From: Myxococcales bacterium
Lineage (GTDB): Bacteria; Myxococcota; Polyangia; Fen-1088
DNA length: 7,605 bases
Direction: 5' to 3'
NCBI GenBank assembly: GCA_003155465.1
Contig: PMCR01000492.1
Span: 1-7,605 of the forward strand
Below are positions 1 to 5,655 of this stretch, in pieces. The notes under the pieces were generated by a model. The model searched no databases and was not told the DNA's origin. It saw only the letters and a program-made list of their open reading frames with translations. The translations under genes and the position numbers were made by a program. How positions within the stretch are numbered: the first letter of the stretch is position 1; each line of letters begins with the position of its first letter.

Positions 1-2
1 GG

Positions 3-1793
3 CGGCTGGTCAACATCCCCATGCTGGCCCAGGCTGTCCTGCGCAATCGCGTGGTGCGCCAGTTCATCCGCACCTCGCCGGCCATGCGCGAGATGATCGT
101 GCTCGACGAACTGCGCGCCTTGGTCGACCAGAGCACAGCCCGGCACACGCCGGTGATCGTGGATCTGCCGTCCACGGGTCACGCGCTGTCATTCTTGGAC
201 ACGCCGCGCGCCGTGCACCGCATGTTCCGCATCGGGCCCGTCGCCCACGCGGCGGAGCGGTTTCAGCGCCTGCTGCTCGACGGCAAGCGCTGCGAAATGG
301 TGACCATCACCTTGCCCGAGGAACTGCCGGTCAATGAGACGATCGAGCTTCTGCGCAAAGCGCGCCAGATGGGCATCGCAGCCCGGGTGGTCGTAGTGAA
401 CCAGGTCCCGGCCATGCTCCTGCACGCCAGCGACCGGCCGCTACTAGAAGTCCTGCAGCGCGAGAGCGAGGAGGCCCTGGCGCGTCTGGCGGTTTCGGCG
501 AAAAGCCAGCTCGATGGGCTGGACCACGCGCGAACCCAGATCGAGCGGCTGCGCGGCCTGGAGAATGCCAGCGTGGTGGAGTTCCCGGCCCGGCCTCCGA
601 CGCACGCCCCTGACAACGGGCGCTCCTCGCGCGCGGCCGAGCCATCCGCGGGCGGCGCCGCTCGACTGGCCACGCTCATCGCCGATGCGCCGCTGGTGGT
701 TTGCGTGGGACCGGGCGGCGTGGGCAAGACCACACTCTCGGCTCTGCTGGCCTTGCGCCAGGCTGCGGCGGGGCAGCGCGCCCTGGTGCTGACCATCGAT
801 CCCGCGCGCCGGTTGGCCGATGCGCTCGGCCTGCTTGAGCTGACCAACGATCCCATGGAGTTGACGGGTTTCCGCAAGATGCACCCTGCCGGAACCCTGA
901 GCGCGCTCATGCTCGACCCCACCGCGACCTTCGATCACATGATCGGCCTGCTGGTGCCCGATCCGGCGCGGCGTGAGGCGCTGCTGTCGAACCGAGTCTA
1001 CCAGCACATCTCACGCGGTCTGTCGGGAACGCTGGAATATATGGCGGTCGAGCGCGTGCACGAGTTGTTTCGCACCCGCCGCTTCGACCGCATCGTGCTG
1101 GATACCCCGCCCACGGGCAACGCCCTGGATTTTCTGGAGGCCCCTGATCGGGTGGCCACCTTCTTCAGCGACAAGATTACCCGCTGGTTCATGCCTGCCG
1201 CCGCGTCTTCCTGGTCCTCGCGCATTTGGAGCCGTGCCGGTGCCGCGGCAACCTCGCTCATCGCACGGGTGGCGGGCCCGTCGTTCGTGGACGAGACCGT
1301 GGGGTTCTTTGCGGCGTTTTCCGACCTGCTCGGTCACTTCCGCTCGCGCGGCGAGGAGGTCGGCCGCCTGCTGCGCGATCCGCGCACCGTGTTTCTGGTG
1401 GTGTGCGCGCCGGATCCCGCCCGCATCGTCGAGGCCCAGGTCATCAGCGAGCACTTGGCCGACGAAGGCTGCGTGCCACGGGCCTTCATCGTCAACCGGG
1501 TGGAAGAAGCCTTCTGGCCTGCCACCGGCGAAATCGAGCGCGCGGTGGAGCGCGCAGCGGCGTTGCTGGGCGGCCTGGACGAGCGCGAGCAGACGCGCGC
1601 GTTCATGGATCGCCTGGAGAAGCTTCGCCGCCAGCAGGAGTCGGCCGCCGCGCTCCACGCCGAGGTCGTGGATGCGGTTCGCGAGTTCGCAGCCCCGCGC
1701 CCGGTGTTCACCGTGCCGCGTGTCCCGGTGGGCGAGACCCCCCGCGACTCGCTGCTGGCCATGTACTTGGGTTTGTTTTCCCGGGAAGAGTGA
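3..1793 (+). CDS. Tandem ArsA/GET3-family ATPase, 5'-partial (runs off the left edge)
   Basis: This encodes a soluble P-loop ATPase of the ArsA/GET3 (anion-transporting ATPase) family. Numbering is from the ATG at 21, but the frame is open to the left edge, so the real start is upstream. Residues 1-180 are the end of a first ATPase half: a switch II motif DLPSTGHAL at 48-56, then the TLPEELPVNET strand-loop at 97-107 and VVVVNQV at 123-129. Residues 185-215 form a variable Pro/Ser/Ala linker. Residues 220-590 are a complete second half: P-loop GPGGVGKTT at 230-238, TIDPARRLADALG at 258-270, DTPPTGNALDFL at 361-372, VVCAPDPARIVEAQVI at 460-475 and FIVNRV at 489-494. The family signature lysine, normally the second residue of GKGGVGKT, is proline here (P231). 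No arsenic genes (arsR, arsB, arsC) are nearby, so arsenite export is not supported; a targeting or unknown role is equally possible. The gene ends in TGA and converges on minus-strand genes. Confidence 0.9.
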   Translation, partial: RLVNIPMLAQAVLRNRVVRQFIRTSPAMREMIVLDELRALVDQSTARHTPVIVDLPSTGHALSFLDTPRAVHRMFRIGPVAHAAERFQRLLLDGKRCEMVTITLPEELPVNETIELLRKARQMGIAARVVVVNQVPAMLLHASDRPLLEVLQRESEEALARLAVSAKSQLDGLDHARTQIERLRGLENASVVEFPARPPTHAPDNGRSSRAAEPSAGGAARLATLIADAPLVVCVGPGGVGKTTLSALLALRQAAAGQRALVLTIDPARRLADALGLLELTNDPMELTGFRKMHPAGTLSALMLDPTATFDHMIGLLVPDPARREALLSNRVYQHISRGLSGTLEYMAVERVHELFRTRRFDRIVLDTPPTGNALDFLEAPDRVATFFSDKITRWFMPAAASSWSSRIWSRAGAAATSLIARVAGPSFVDETVGFFAAFSDLLGHFRSRGEEVGRLLRDPRTVFLVVCAPDPARIVEAQVISEHLADEGCVPRAFIVNRVEEAFWPATGEIERAVERAAALLGGLDEREQTRAFMDRLEKLRRQQESAAALHAEVVDAVREFAAPRPVFTVPRVPVGETPRDSLLAMYLGLFSREE

Positions 1794-1821
1794 GGGCTTC
1801 TATTCTGGCGCGACTAGAATC

Positions 1822-1841
1822 CGGCGCAAACCGGTGCGCCG
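1822..1841 (+). terminator. GC-rich hairpin just after the ArsA-like gene (possible terminator)
   Basis: CGGCGCA at 1822-1828 and TGCGCCG at 1835-1841 form a perfect 7-bp inverted repeat around a 6-base loop, 28 bases after the ArsA-like stop. No T-run follows on either strand, so it is not a classical intrinsic terminator. It could still mark the end of convergent transcription. A shorter repeat, ATTCT at 1802-1806 and AGAAT at 1816-1820, lies next to it. Confidence 0.3.
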
Positions 1842-2075
1842 AATTGCCCCGTCGCCTTGTGGGGTGCGCATTTCGTGCCCGAGGCGGACACATCCGTCCC
1901 GACAAAATCGACGTAAAACGAGCCGGTCATCCAGCGGGTGGATTCAGCCCCCGTCGTGTCCATTGAGGAATCGGTAGGATGCTTGGGTTGATTCACGAGG
2001 ATGAACCGCTTCCAGCGGCACGCCCGAACCGTCGGGCCAGCGACCGATGCTGCCGTTGAAGCTTCAGCTTGTCAT

Positions 2076-2103
2076 CGGGTCGATCGCCTTTGCGATCAAC
2101 CCG
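2076..2103 (-). terminator. 12-bp hairpin with tetraloop (possible terminator of the TPR/surface-protein unit)
   Basis: CGGGTCGATCGC at 2076-2087 and GCGATCAACCCG at 2092-2103 pair around a 4-base loop. In a minus-strand transcript all 12 pairs form, one of them a G-U wobble, with loop AAAG. In a plus-strand transcript the same position is a C-A mismatch, so the structure favours the minus strand. It starts about 107 bases after the stop of the surface-protein gene. No U-tract follows, so it may be a transcript-end or stability hairpin rather than a textbook terminator. Confidence 0.35.
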
Positions 2104-2209
2104 CGGATGCTCCGCGAATGCGCGTCGGCCGGATCAGGGGCTGTATCCAGCGTGACGAGGCCGTGGTTTTTGCCGGGCGCATCGTGGGGCCCTGTCAGAG
2201 CTTGTCGCG

Positions 2210-3199
2210 CTAATCGCCGAATGTGATGCTGTTGAGACACATGTTGGTCAGCGTGATCGCTGTCGACGCCGATAGCACCTGCACGTTGAGCAGGTCGATG
2301 TTGGCCGCGTCCGCCGCGGTAAAATAGGTGCCGCTGTTGTCCCAGCACGCGGTATTGAACTGGGTCAAAGCTACTGCCGCCCACGAGGTGACGTAATTGA
2401 AGCAGTAGATTACAGTCGAAGGGTCACCCGCCCTGTGGACGCCGAGACGGAACGTGGAAGTTGGCACGCCGCTGACAAAGGCAGCGAGGGTGGAGTAGGA
2501 CTTGCCGATGGGAACGCCGGGGACGACGCCGGCATTTACGCCAATCTCGATACCCCAGTTGCTGGCGAAGTCGTCCGGAGTGGGAGCGACGGGCAGGGCG
2601 GGAATGTAGCCAGTCACGCAGAGGGCATTTGGGGCATTCCAGTTGATCACGCTCATACAGGGCGCGGTCGCAGTGATCGGCGCCCCACTGGGGCCGCAGG
2701 TCGGATCCGTCACAAAGTCCAATGGGGCCATCGCAATCCACCCGTAGCCGGAGATTGGGCCAACGGCCGCGCCGTGTTGGAAGGTGGCCGTGTTGGAAGT
2801 TCCGCCACCAGCGTCTGCTTTCCCCACGGCGCCGCCGCTTGATCCGCCCAAGCCGCCGTCAAGGCGAGGGCTGCTGGAAGGGAAGGATGCGCCACCAGTG
2901 CCGGGTTTCGTTCCGATCCCGCCGGTGCCGACGATGCGGGTGCCGCCCATACCCCCGCCGCCGCCGAAGCTCACCGCGCCACCGGTTACGGGGAGGCCTC
3001 CACGCGAACCGCCTTCGCTGCCGCCAGGTTGAACACCGCTGTGGTAGCAGAATCCAACCGAGCACACGTAGCCATCGGGACACACCTGGGGTCCCACGGC
3101 ACAGGCTTGCTTTCCATCCACAGGCTCGGCCTTGTACGTACAGGCAAGAAATGGAGTCACTGTGGTCAGCAGCAACAGAACAGAGTGAAGTGACCGCAT
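2210..3199 (-). CDS. Secreted/lipoprotein-like surface protein: Cys-rich head, Gly-rich linker, beta-type C-terminal domain
   Basis: 329 aa exported protein of unknown function. The signal peptide is MRSLHSVLLLLTTVTPF, followed by LAC with the cysteine at residue 20. This near-lipobox (F-L-A-C) is imperfect, so lipid attachment is likely but not certain. Residues 33-51 form a small Cys module (ACAVGPQVCPDGYVCSVGFC) of the kind seen at the head of many myxobacterial surface proteins. Residues 55-135 are a Gly/Ser-rich spacer. Residues 139-329 form a compact domain beginning TFQHGAAVGPISGYGWIAM, with Cys at 168, 181, 194, 266, 285 and 321, and ending ITLTNMCLNSITFGD. The fold looks like a beta-sandwich or carbohydrate-binding type; this is inference from pattern only. 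The start at 3199 is chosen because it gives a signal peptide, has GGAG 7 bases upstream, and overlaps the stop of the TPR gene by one base (TGATG). It is probably co-translated with that gene. Confidence 0.85.
   Translation of the reverse strand: MRSLHSVLLLLTTVTPFLACTYKAEPVDGKQACAVGPQVCPDGYVCSVGFCYHSGVQPGGSEGGSRGGLPVTGGAVSFGGGGGMGGTRIVGTGGIGTKPGTGGASFPSSSPRLDGGLGGSSGGAVGKADAGGGTSNTATFQHGAAVGPISGYGWIAMAPLDFVTDPTCGPSGAPITATAPCMSVINWNAPNALCVTGYIPALPVAPTPDDFASNWGIEIGVNAGVVPGVPIGKSYSTLAAFVSGVPTSTFRLGVHRAGDPSTVIYCFNYVTSWAAVALTQFNTACWDNSGTYFTAADAANIDLLNVQVLSASTAITLTNMCLNSITFGD
2795..3037 (-). repeat. Gly/Ser-rich linker-coding stretch
   Basis: This low-complexity segment encodes residues 55-135 of the surface protein, rich in GG, GGS and GTGG units. 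It probably separates the N-terminal Cys module, near the membrane anchor, from the C-terminal domain. Its bias also creates long Pro-rich open frames on the plus strand that are not genes. Confidence 0.7.
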
Positions 3200-4320
3200 C
3201 AGAAAGCTCCGGTTGCCGCAAGCATTGCGCCGTTGGGCTGGATCTGCGGAAGTACACTCACGCTCGGCTTGCGTGACTCCCTCTGCCACTCGCCGATCGA
3301 GTAGAGGATGCCCCCCACCAGGGTGGCGCCCGCGCCGATGCCACCGTATACCCACTGCAGCTTCTGCGCTCGCTTGCCCGCGCTGTCGTCGCTTGGGTTG
3401 AATTTCTTCGCGTCCGAGACCTGATTCGAAAGCAGCTTGGTCTGCACGCCGTAGTATACGGCCGCGCCCAGGCTGGCAACCCCACCCAGGGTGAGCAAAG
3501 CGCCGGTGATCAGCAGCGGCAATCCCGACGAACCTGTCGCCGCCGTGGTCGAAGCGGGCGACTGGCTGGCCTGAGTGAAGACGCGGATCTGGGCCGGAAC
3601 TGGCGCCGGCGGCGGACTGACCGGGGGTGCAGATACCGCAGGTGGCGGTGCCGGCGGGCCGGTCGTCGCCGGGGGATAGGCGACAGGTGCTGCGGGCAGC
3701 ACAGGAGCGACCGCGGCGGCCGGTGTGGCCGCGGCCGACGCTGGTGGTGCTGCAGGCGGTACGGGAAGTGCGGGAGCAGCGGCCGGTGGCGCCGGCGCTG
3801 GAACCGCGGCGGGCGGCTCCAGCGCCGCCGGCGCGGGAACCGGAACTGGCGCTGGCCCCGGTGCAGGCTGCGGCGCCGGCACCACCACCGGCGGCACCGG
3901 AACCAAGGGTGGCGGCGCCAGGGCCGCCGGCTTCTGCGCCTCGCTCGCCGGCTGCTGTTCGCTCTGCTCGACTTGGGCCTTCAGTGTCCTGATGCGGTCC
4001 TCGACCTCGCCCCGCAGGCTGCTTTCCGGATCCTTCACCAGATAGTTCTTGTAGAGATCGAGTGCCCGCTTGAGATCGCCCTTGCGCCGGAGGGTCTGCG
4101 CCATGTTGAAGAGGACGCTCGGATCCTCGCGCAGGGCGTACGCCTTCTCATACTCGGCGATGGCTTCATCCCACCGACCTATGTCGTAGAACTGGGTGGC
4201 CTTCTTGTAGTGCTGCCTGGCCCGTTCCTTGCTGCTGTCACCCGCCGAAGCCGACAATGGACCCCCCACGACAGCCGCCCACAACAAGAAAGGCAGGAAA
4301 CGCGTAACCCAGATTCTCAT
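3199..4320 (-). CDS. Exported TPR protein with Pro/Ala-rich linker and two C-terminal hydrophobic segments
   Basis: 373 aa envelope protein of unknown specific role. The signal peptide is residues 1-26, ending PLSASA before GDSS. Residues about 31-101 hold two TPR-like helix pairs (HYKKATQFYDIGRWDEAIAEY, then VLFNMAQTLRRKGDLKRALDLY), a protein-binding scaffold. They are followed by a charged helix to about 125. Residues 130-243 are almost entirely Pro, Ala and Val. Two hydrophobic segments follow, LPLLITGALLTLGGVASLGAAV (267-288) and WVYGGIGAGATLVGGILY (323-340), separated by a polar loop with KKFNPSDDSAGKRAQK. The C-terminus is short and polar. This layout is common among myxobacterial envelope proteins, where Pro-rich linkers may span the periplasm. 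The ATG at 4320 is preferred over an upstream in-frame ATG at 4419 because it gives the signal peptide and has AAAGGAG 6 bases upstream. Its TGA overlaps the next gene's ATG by one base, so the two products probably act together. Confidence 0.9.
   Translation of the reverse strand: MRIWVTRFLPFLLWAAVVGGPLSASAGDSSKERARQHYKKATQFYDIGRWDEAIAEYEKAYALREDPSVLFNMAQTLRRKGDLKRALDLYKNYLVKDPESSLRGEVEDRIRTLKAQVEQSEQQPASEAQKPAALAPPPLVPVPPVVVPAPQPAPGPAPVPVPAPAALEPPAAVPAPAPPAAAPALPVPPAAPPASAAATPAAAVAPVLPAAPVAYPPATTGPPAPPPAVSAPPVSPPPAPVPAQIRVFTQASQSPASTTAATGSSGLPLLITGALLTLGGVASLGAAVYYGVQTKLLSNQVSDAKKFNPSDDSAGKRAQKLQWVYGGIGAGATLVGGILYSIGEWQRESRKPSVSVLPQIQPNGAMLAATGAF
3592..3933 (-). repeat. Pro/Ala-rich linker-coding stretch of the TPR protein
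   Basis: About 114 codons (residues 130-243) are dominated by Pro, Ala and Val in short PAP, PVP and APP units. The extreme GC-rich composition opens spurious Ala/Gly-rich frames on the plus strand. It could vary in length between strains, as such tracts often do by slippage; that last point is inference. Confidence 0.75.
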
Positions 4321-4326
4321 GGACTG

Positions 4327-4333
4327 CTCCTTT
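4327..4333 (-). promoter_or_regulatory. Strong Shine-Dalgarno site for the TPR gene
   Basis: On the minus strand AAAGGAG lies 6 bases before the ATG at 4320. This decides the start in favour of the signal-peptide form rather than the in-frame ATG 99 bases further upstream. Confidence 0.8.
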
Positions 4334-4461
4334 GGTCCTGTATTCGCACGGGACGGACAAAGACCGGTCAGCACATCGCGCCAGCCACGTGCGTGGGCAA
4401 GAGTATCACGAAGAGGCACACGCGAGGTGGCCGAAAAGTCACTGCGTTGGGCCTCAGGAGT
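4334..4461 (-). promoter_or_regulatory. Intergenic leader before the TPR gene, probable promoter region
   Basis: This is the only sizeable gap between minus-strand genes here, so the TPR/surface-protein unit probably has its own promoter in it. The best candidate I see is an extended -10, TGATACTCT on the minus strand (4400-4408), with no convincing -35. A small inverted repeat CCACG-TG-CGTGG lies at 4385-4396 and could be an operator, but 5-bp arms are weak evidence. No terminator for the upstream operon was found in the gap. Confidence 0.25.
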
Positions 4462-4815
4462 TCACATGACCATATTGGGATCAGCCACCGTCAGCGTGTA
4501 GGAGGCGAAATCAGTCCCACCGCGACTGTCATGCAACACAAGCCACAAGAAGACGACTCCCGCGACTGCCGGAGACTGCCACGCGTTTTCGGTCGACACC
4601 GCCGTGTCGCTTTCCTCGCGTCCGGTCAGCGAGTCGTCGAATGCGCCTGCGGTGATGAACCAGGAAAGCCACAGTGCCTCGCGCCGCTCGCCGATGGTCT
4701 GCAACGCAGAATCGAAAACGGGATAGGACTCTGCTGAATCTGGCGACCAGGTGGCGAGCAAGCGTATGCGCTGACCGGCAGGAACCTGGTCGAGGGAAGC
4801 CGGCGTTTCGCCCAC
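4462..4815 (-). CDS. Conserved-looking hypothetical domain, possibly the 3' remnant of an exported protein gene
   Basis: 117 aa if started at the GTG at 4815; function unknown. The visible pattern is VPAGQRIRLLATW (residues 11-23), ESYPVFDSALQTIGERREALWLSWF, TAGAFDDSLTGREESD, then ENAWQSPAVAGVVFLWLVLHDSRGGTD and a closing YTLTV strand. It looks like an Ig-like or beta-sandwich domain. From memory, similar C-terminal domains occur in Myxococcota lipoproteins that carry an N-terminal part missing here. The frame is open back to the modC stop at 4858, adding NRRFLPTILSLSALV, but with no ATG, GTG or TTG in that stretch before 4815. An AGGAGG at 4849-4854 has no normal start 5-10 bases downstream; a rare CTG or ATC start is conceivable. 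The piece lies directly after modC in the same frame. Truncated gene and genuine small gene both remain possible. No signal peptide follows from the GTG start. Confidence 0.55.
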   Translation of the reverse strand: MGETPASLDQVPAGQRIRLLATWSPDSAESYPVFDSALQTIGERREALWLSWFITAGAFDDSLTGREESDTAVSTENAWQSPAVAGVVFLWLVLHDSRGGTDFASYTLTVADPNMVM

Positions 4816-4848
4816 CAGGGCTGACAGCGACAGGATAGTTGGCAGGAA

Positions 4849-4854
4849 CCTCCT
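4849..4854 (-). promoter_or_regulatory. Perfect AGGAGG Shine-Dalgarno motif without a matching start codon
   Basis: AGGAGG begins 3 bases after the modC TGA on the minus strand. The next codons are TTC CTG CCA ACT ATC CTG, so only non-standard starts (CTG at 3 bases, ATC at 12) are near, and the first GTG is about 33 bases away. Either a non-AUG start is used, the original start was lost, or the motif is chance. Confidence 0.45.
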
Positions 4855-4857
4855 ATT

Positions 4858-5655
4858 TCAGTTGTGATTAACGCGTTCATTGCAAATGGGGTTATTGATC
4901 TCGCCCGCTCCCGGGACGGTCGACGAAGAGAAGAGCCTGCCCGCGAACGACGTGGGCGGGGCTTTGCGGATGTCGCGAAGCAAGCCGCACGCCACGACCC
5001 GACCCTTCTCAAGCACCGCCACGCGGCTGGCAAGGGCTTCGACATCCATGGCGTCGTGGGTGACAAGAATGGTGGGCAGGCCGAGAGAGCGAATGGATTC
5101 AGACAGAAATGCGCGCACCTCGACGCGGGCCTCCACATCCAGCGATGCCGTGGGCTCGTCGAGCAGCAGGGCCTTGGGGGAAGAAGCCAAGGCACGTGCG
5201 AGTGCGACCCGCTGCCGTTCACCGCCGGAAAGTCGCGAGGGGCTTCGCTCCGCCAGATTGCCGATCCCGAAGCGTTCGAGCCACGCCAGGGCCTCGCCGC
5301 GTCGCTGCCTCGGGCGTGCGTGTTCCGATCCGCACGCGAGTGCGAAAGCGACGTTCTCGATGGCCGTCAAATGGGGGAACAGCCCGAAGTCCTGGGGCAG
5401 GTAGGCGAGGTGGCGCTCCTCCGTGGGACGGTCAATGGCCAGGGCTGCGTCGAACAGGACATCATCCCCAAGCACGATGCGACCGTGGTCAGGCGTACGC
5501 AGGCCCAGAATGGCAAGCAGGAGGCTGGTTTTCCCTGATCCATTGGGACCAACCAAAGCCAGCGGCTCGGCACCAACCTCCAGTGAGGCCTGTAACGAGA
5601 ATGACCCCAGCGTGGCCTGCACCGCGAGGGAGAGTCGTCCGCCATCACCCGTCAT
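4858..5655 (-). CDS. modC: Molybdate (or tungstate) ABC transporter ATP-binding protein, short form without TOBE domain
   Basis: 265 aa cytoplasmic ATPase that powers the ModB permease. All ABC motifs are present: Walker A GPNGSGKT (36-43), Q-loop in LPQDFGLF (Q88), signature LSGGERQR (142-149), Walker B ALLLDEP (162-168), D-loop SLD (171-173) and switch histidine H200 in VTHD. Recognisable similarity ends at about FAGRLF (238-242). The usual ModC carries a further TOBE/Mop domain of roughly 100 residues that binds oxyanion and can regulate transport. Here it is replaced by a 23-residue polar tail (SSSTVPGAGEINNPICNERVNHN). The ATG at 5655 overlaps the modB stop as ATGA, and no strong ribosome site precedes it, which fits translational coupling. 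Assignment to molybdate rests on the operon; tungstate cannot be excluded. The TGA stop at 4858 is followed in the same frame by a hypothetical domain. Confidence 0.93.
   Translation of the reverse strand: MTGDGGRLSLAVQATLGSFSLQASLEVGAEPLALVGPNGSGKTSLLLAILGLRTPDHGRIVLGDDVLFDAALAIDRPTEERHLAYLPQDFGLFPHLTAIENVAFALACGSEHARPRQRRGEALAWLERFGIGNLAERSPSRLSGGERQRVALARALASSPKALLLDEPTASLDVEARVEVRAFLSESIRSLGLPTILVTHDAMDVEALASRVAVLEKGRVVACGLLRDIRKAPPTSFAGRLFSSSTVPGAGEINNPICNERVNHN

Larger units (their letters stand above)
1814..2209 (-). pseudogene. Possible decayed 3' end of an unidentified protein gene in the convergent gap
   Basis: This 416-base gap between the ArsA-like gene and the surface-protein gene has no intact ORF, but reading the minus strand gives protein-like sequence in pieces. 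From about 2199 one frame reads through HDAPGKNHGLVTLDTAPD and SRSIRGLIAKAIDPMTS to a TGA at 2064-2066. The same frame continues after the stop with SFNGSIGRWPDGSG and ESTQASYRFLNGHDG until a TGA near 1945. Dropping one base from the five-C run at 1948-1952 joins it to a second frame, which runs through ESTRWMTGSFYVDFVG and ATGQFGAPVCAGF to a TAG at 1814. Third positions are mostly G or C throughout. I do not recognise the family, and no start or N-terminal part is visible because the upstream gene ends at 2210. It may instead be non-coding sequence that happens to read well. Confidence 0.35.

Noticed and set aside
1..1793. Arsenite efflux operon.
   Set aside because: Only an ArsA-family ATPase is present; no arsB, arsC, arsD or arsR features in the window, and the second P-loop is atypical.
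973..1977. A 334-codon plus-strand frame overlapping the ArsA-like gene.
   Set aside because: It is rich in Arg, Ser, Trp and Cys without any motif, and it sits over the conserved ATPase frame.
2001..2213. A 70-codon plus-strand ORF in the convergent gap.
   Set aside because: No motif, no ribosome site and a less protein-like composition than the minus-strand reading of the same region.
3200..3355. Longer surface protein starting at 3355, overlapping the TPR gene by about 150 bases.
   Set aside because: The extra residues are the antiphase reading of the TPR C-terminus; the start at 3199 gives a signal peptide and a coupled overlap.
3627..4045. Ala/Gly- and Pro/Arg-rich plus-strand open frames opposite the TPR gene.
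   Set aside because: They mirror the Pro/Ala linker codons on the other strand and have no start context or domain.
4385..4396. Inverted repeat CCACG-TG-CGTGG as an operator.
   Set aside because: Five-base arms are expected by chance in GC-rich DNA, and no regulator is nearby to match it to.
4321..4419. Longer TPR protein starting at an in-frame ATG at 4419.
   Set aside because: It would bury the signal peptide; the ATG at 4320 has AAAGGAG at ideal spacing.
4858..4860. Recoding of the modC TGA (for example as selenocysteine) to make one long fusion.
   Set aside because: No reason to expect a selenocysteine in either part, and I saw no convincing stem-loop immediately after the TGA. An ordinary stop is simpler.
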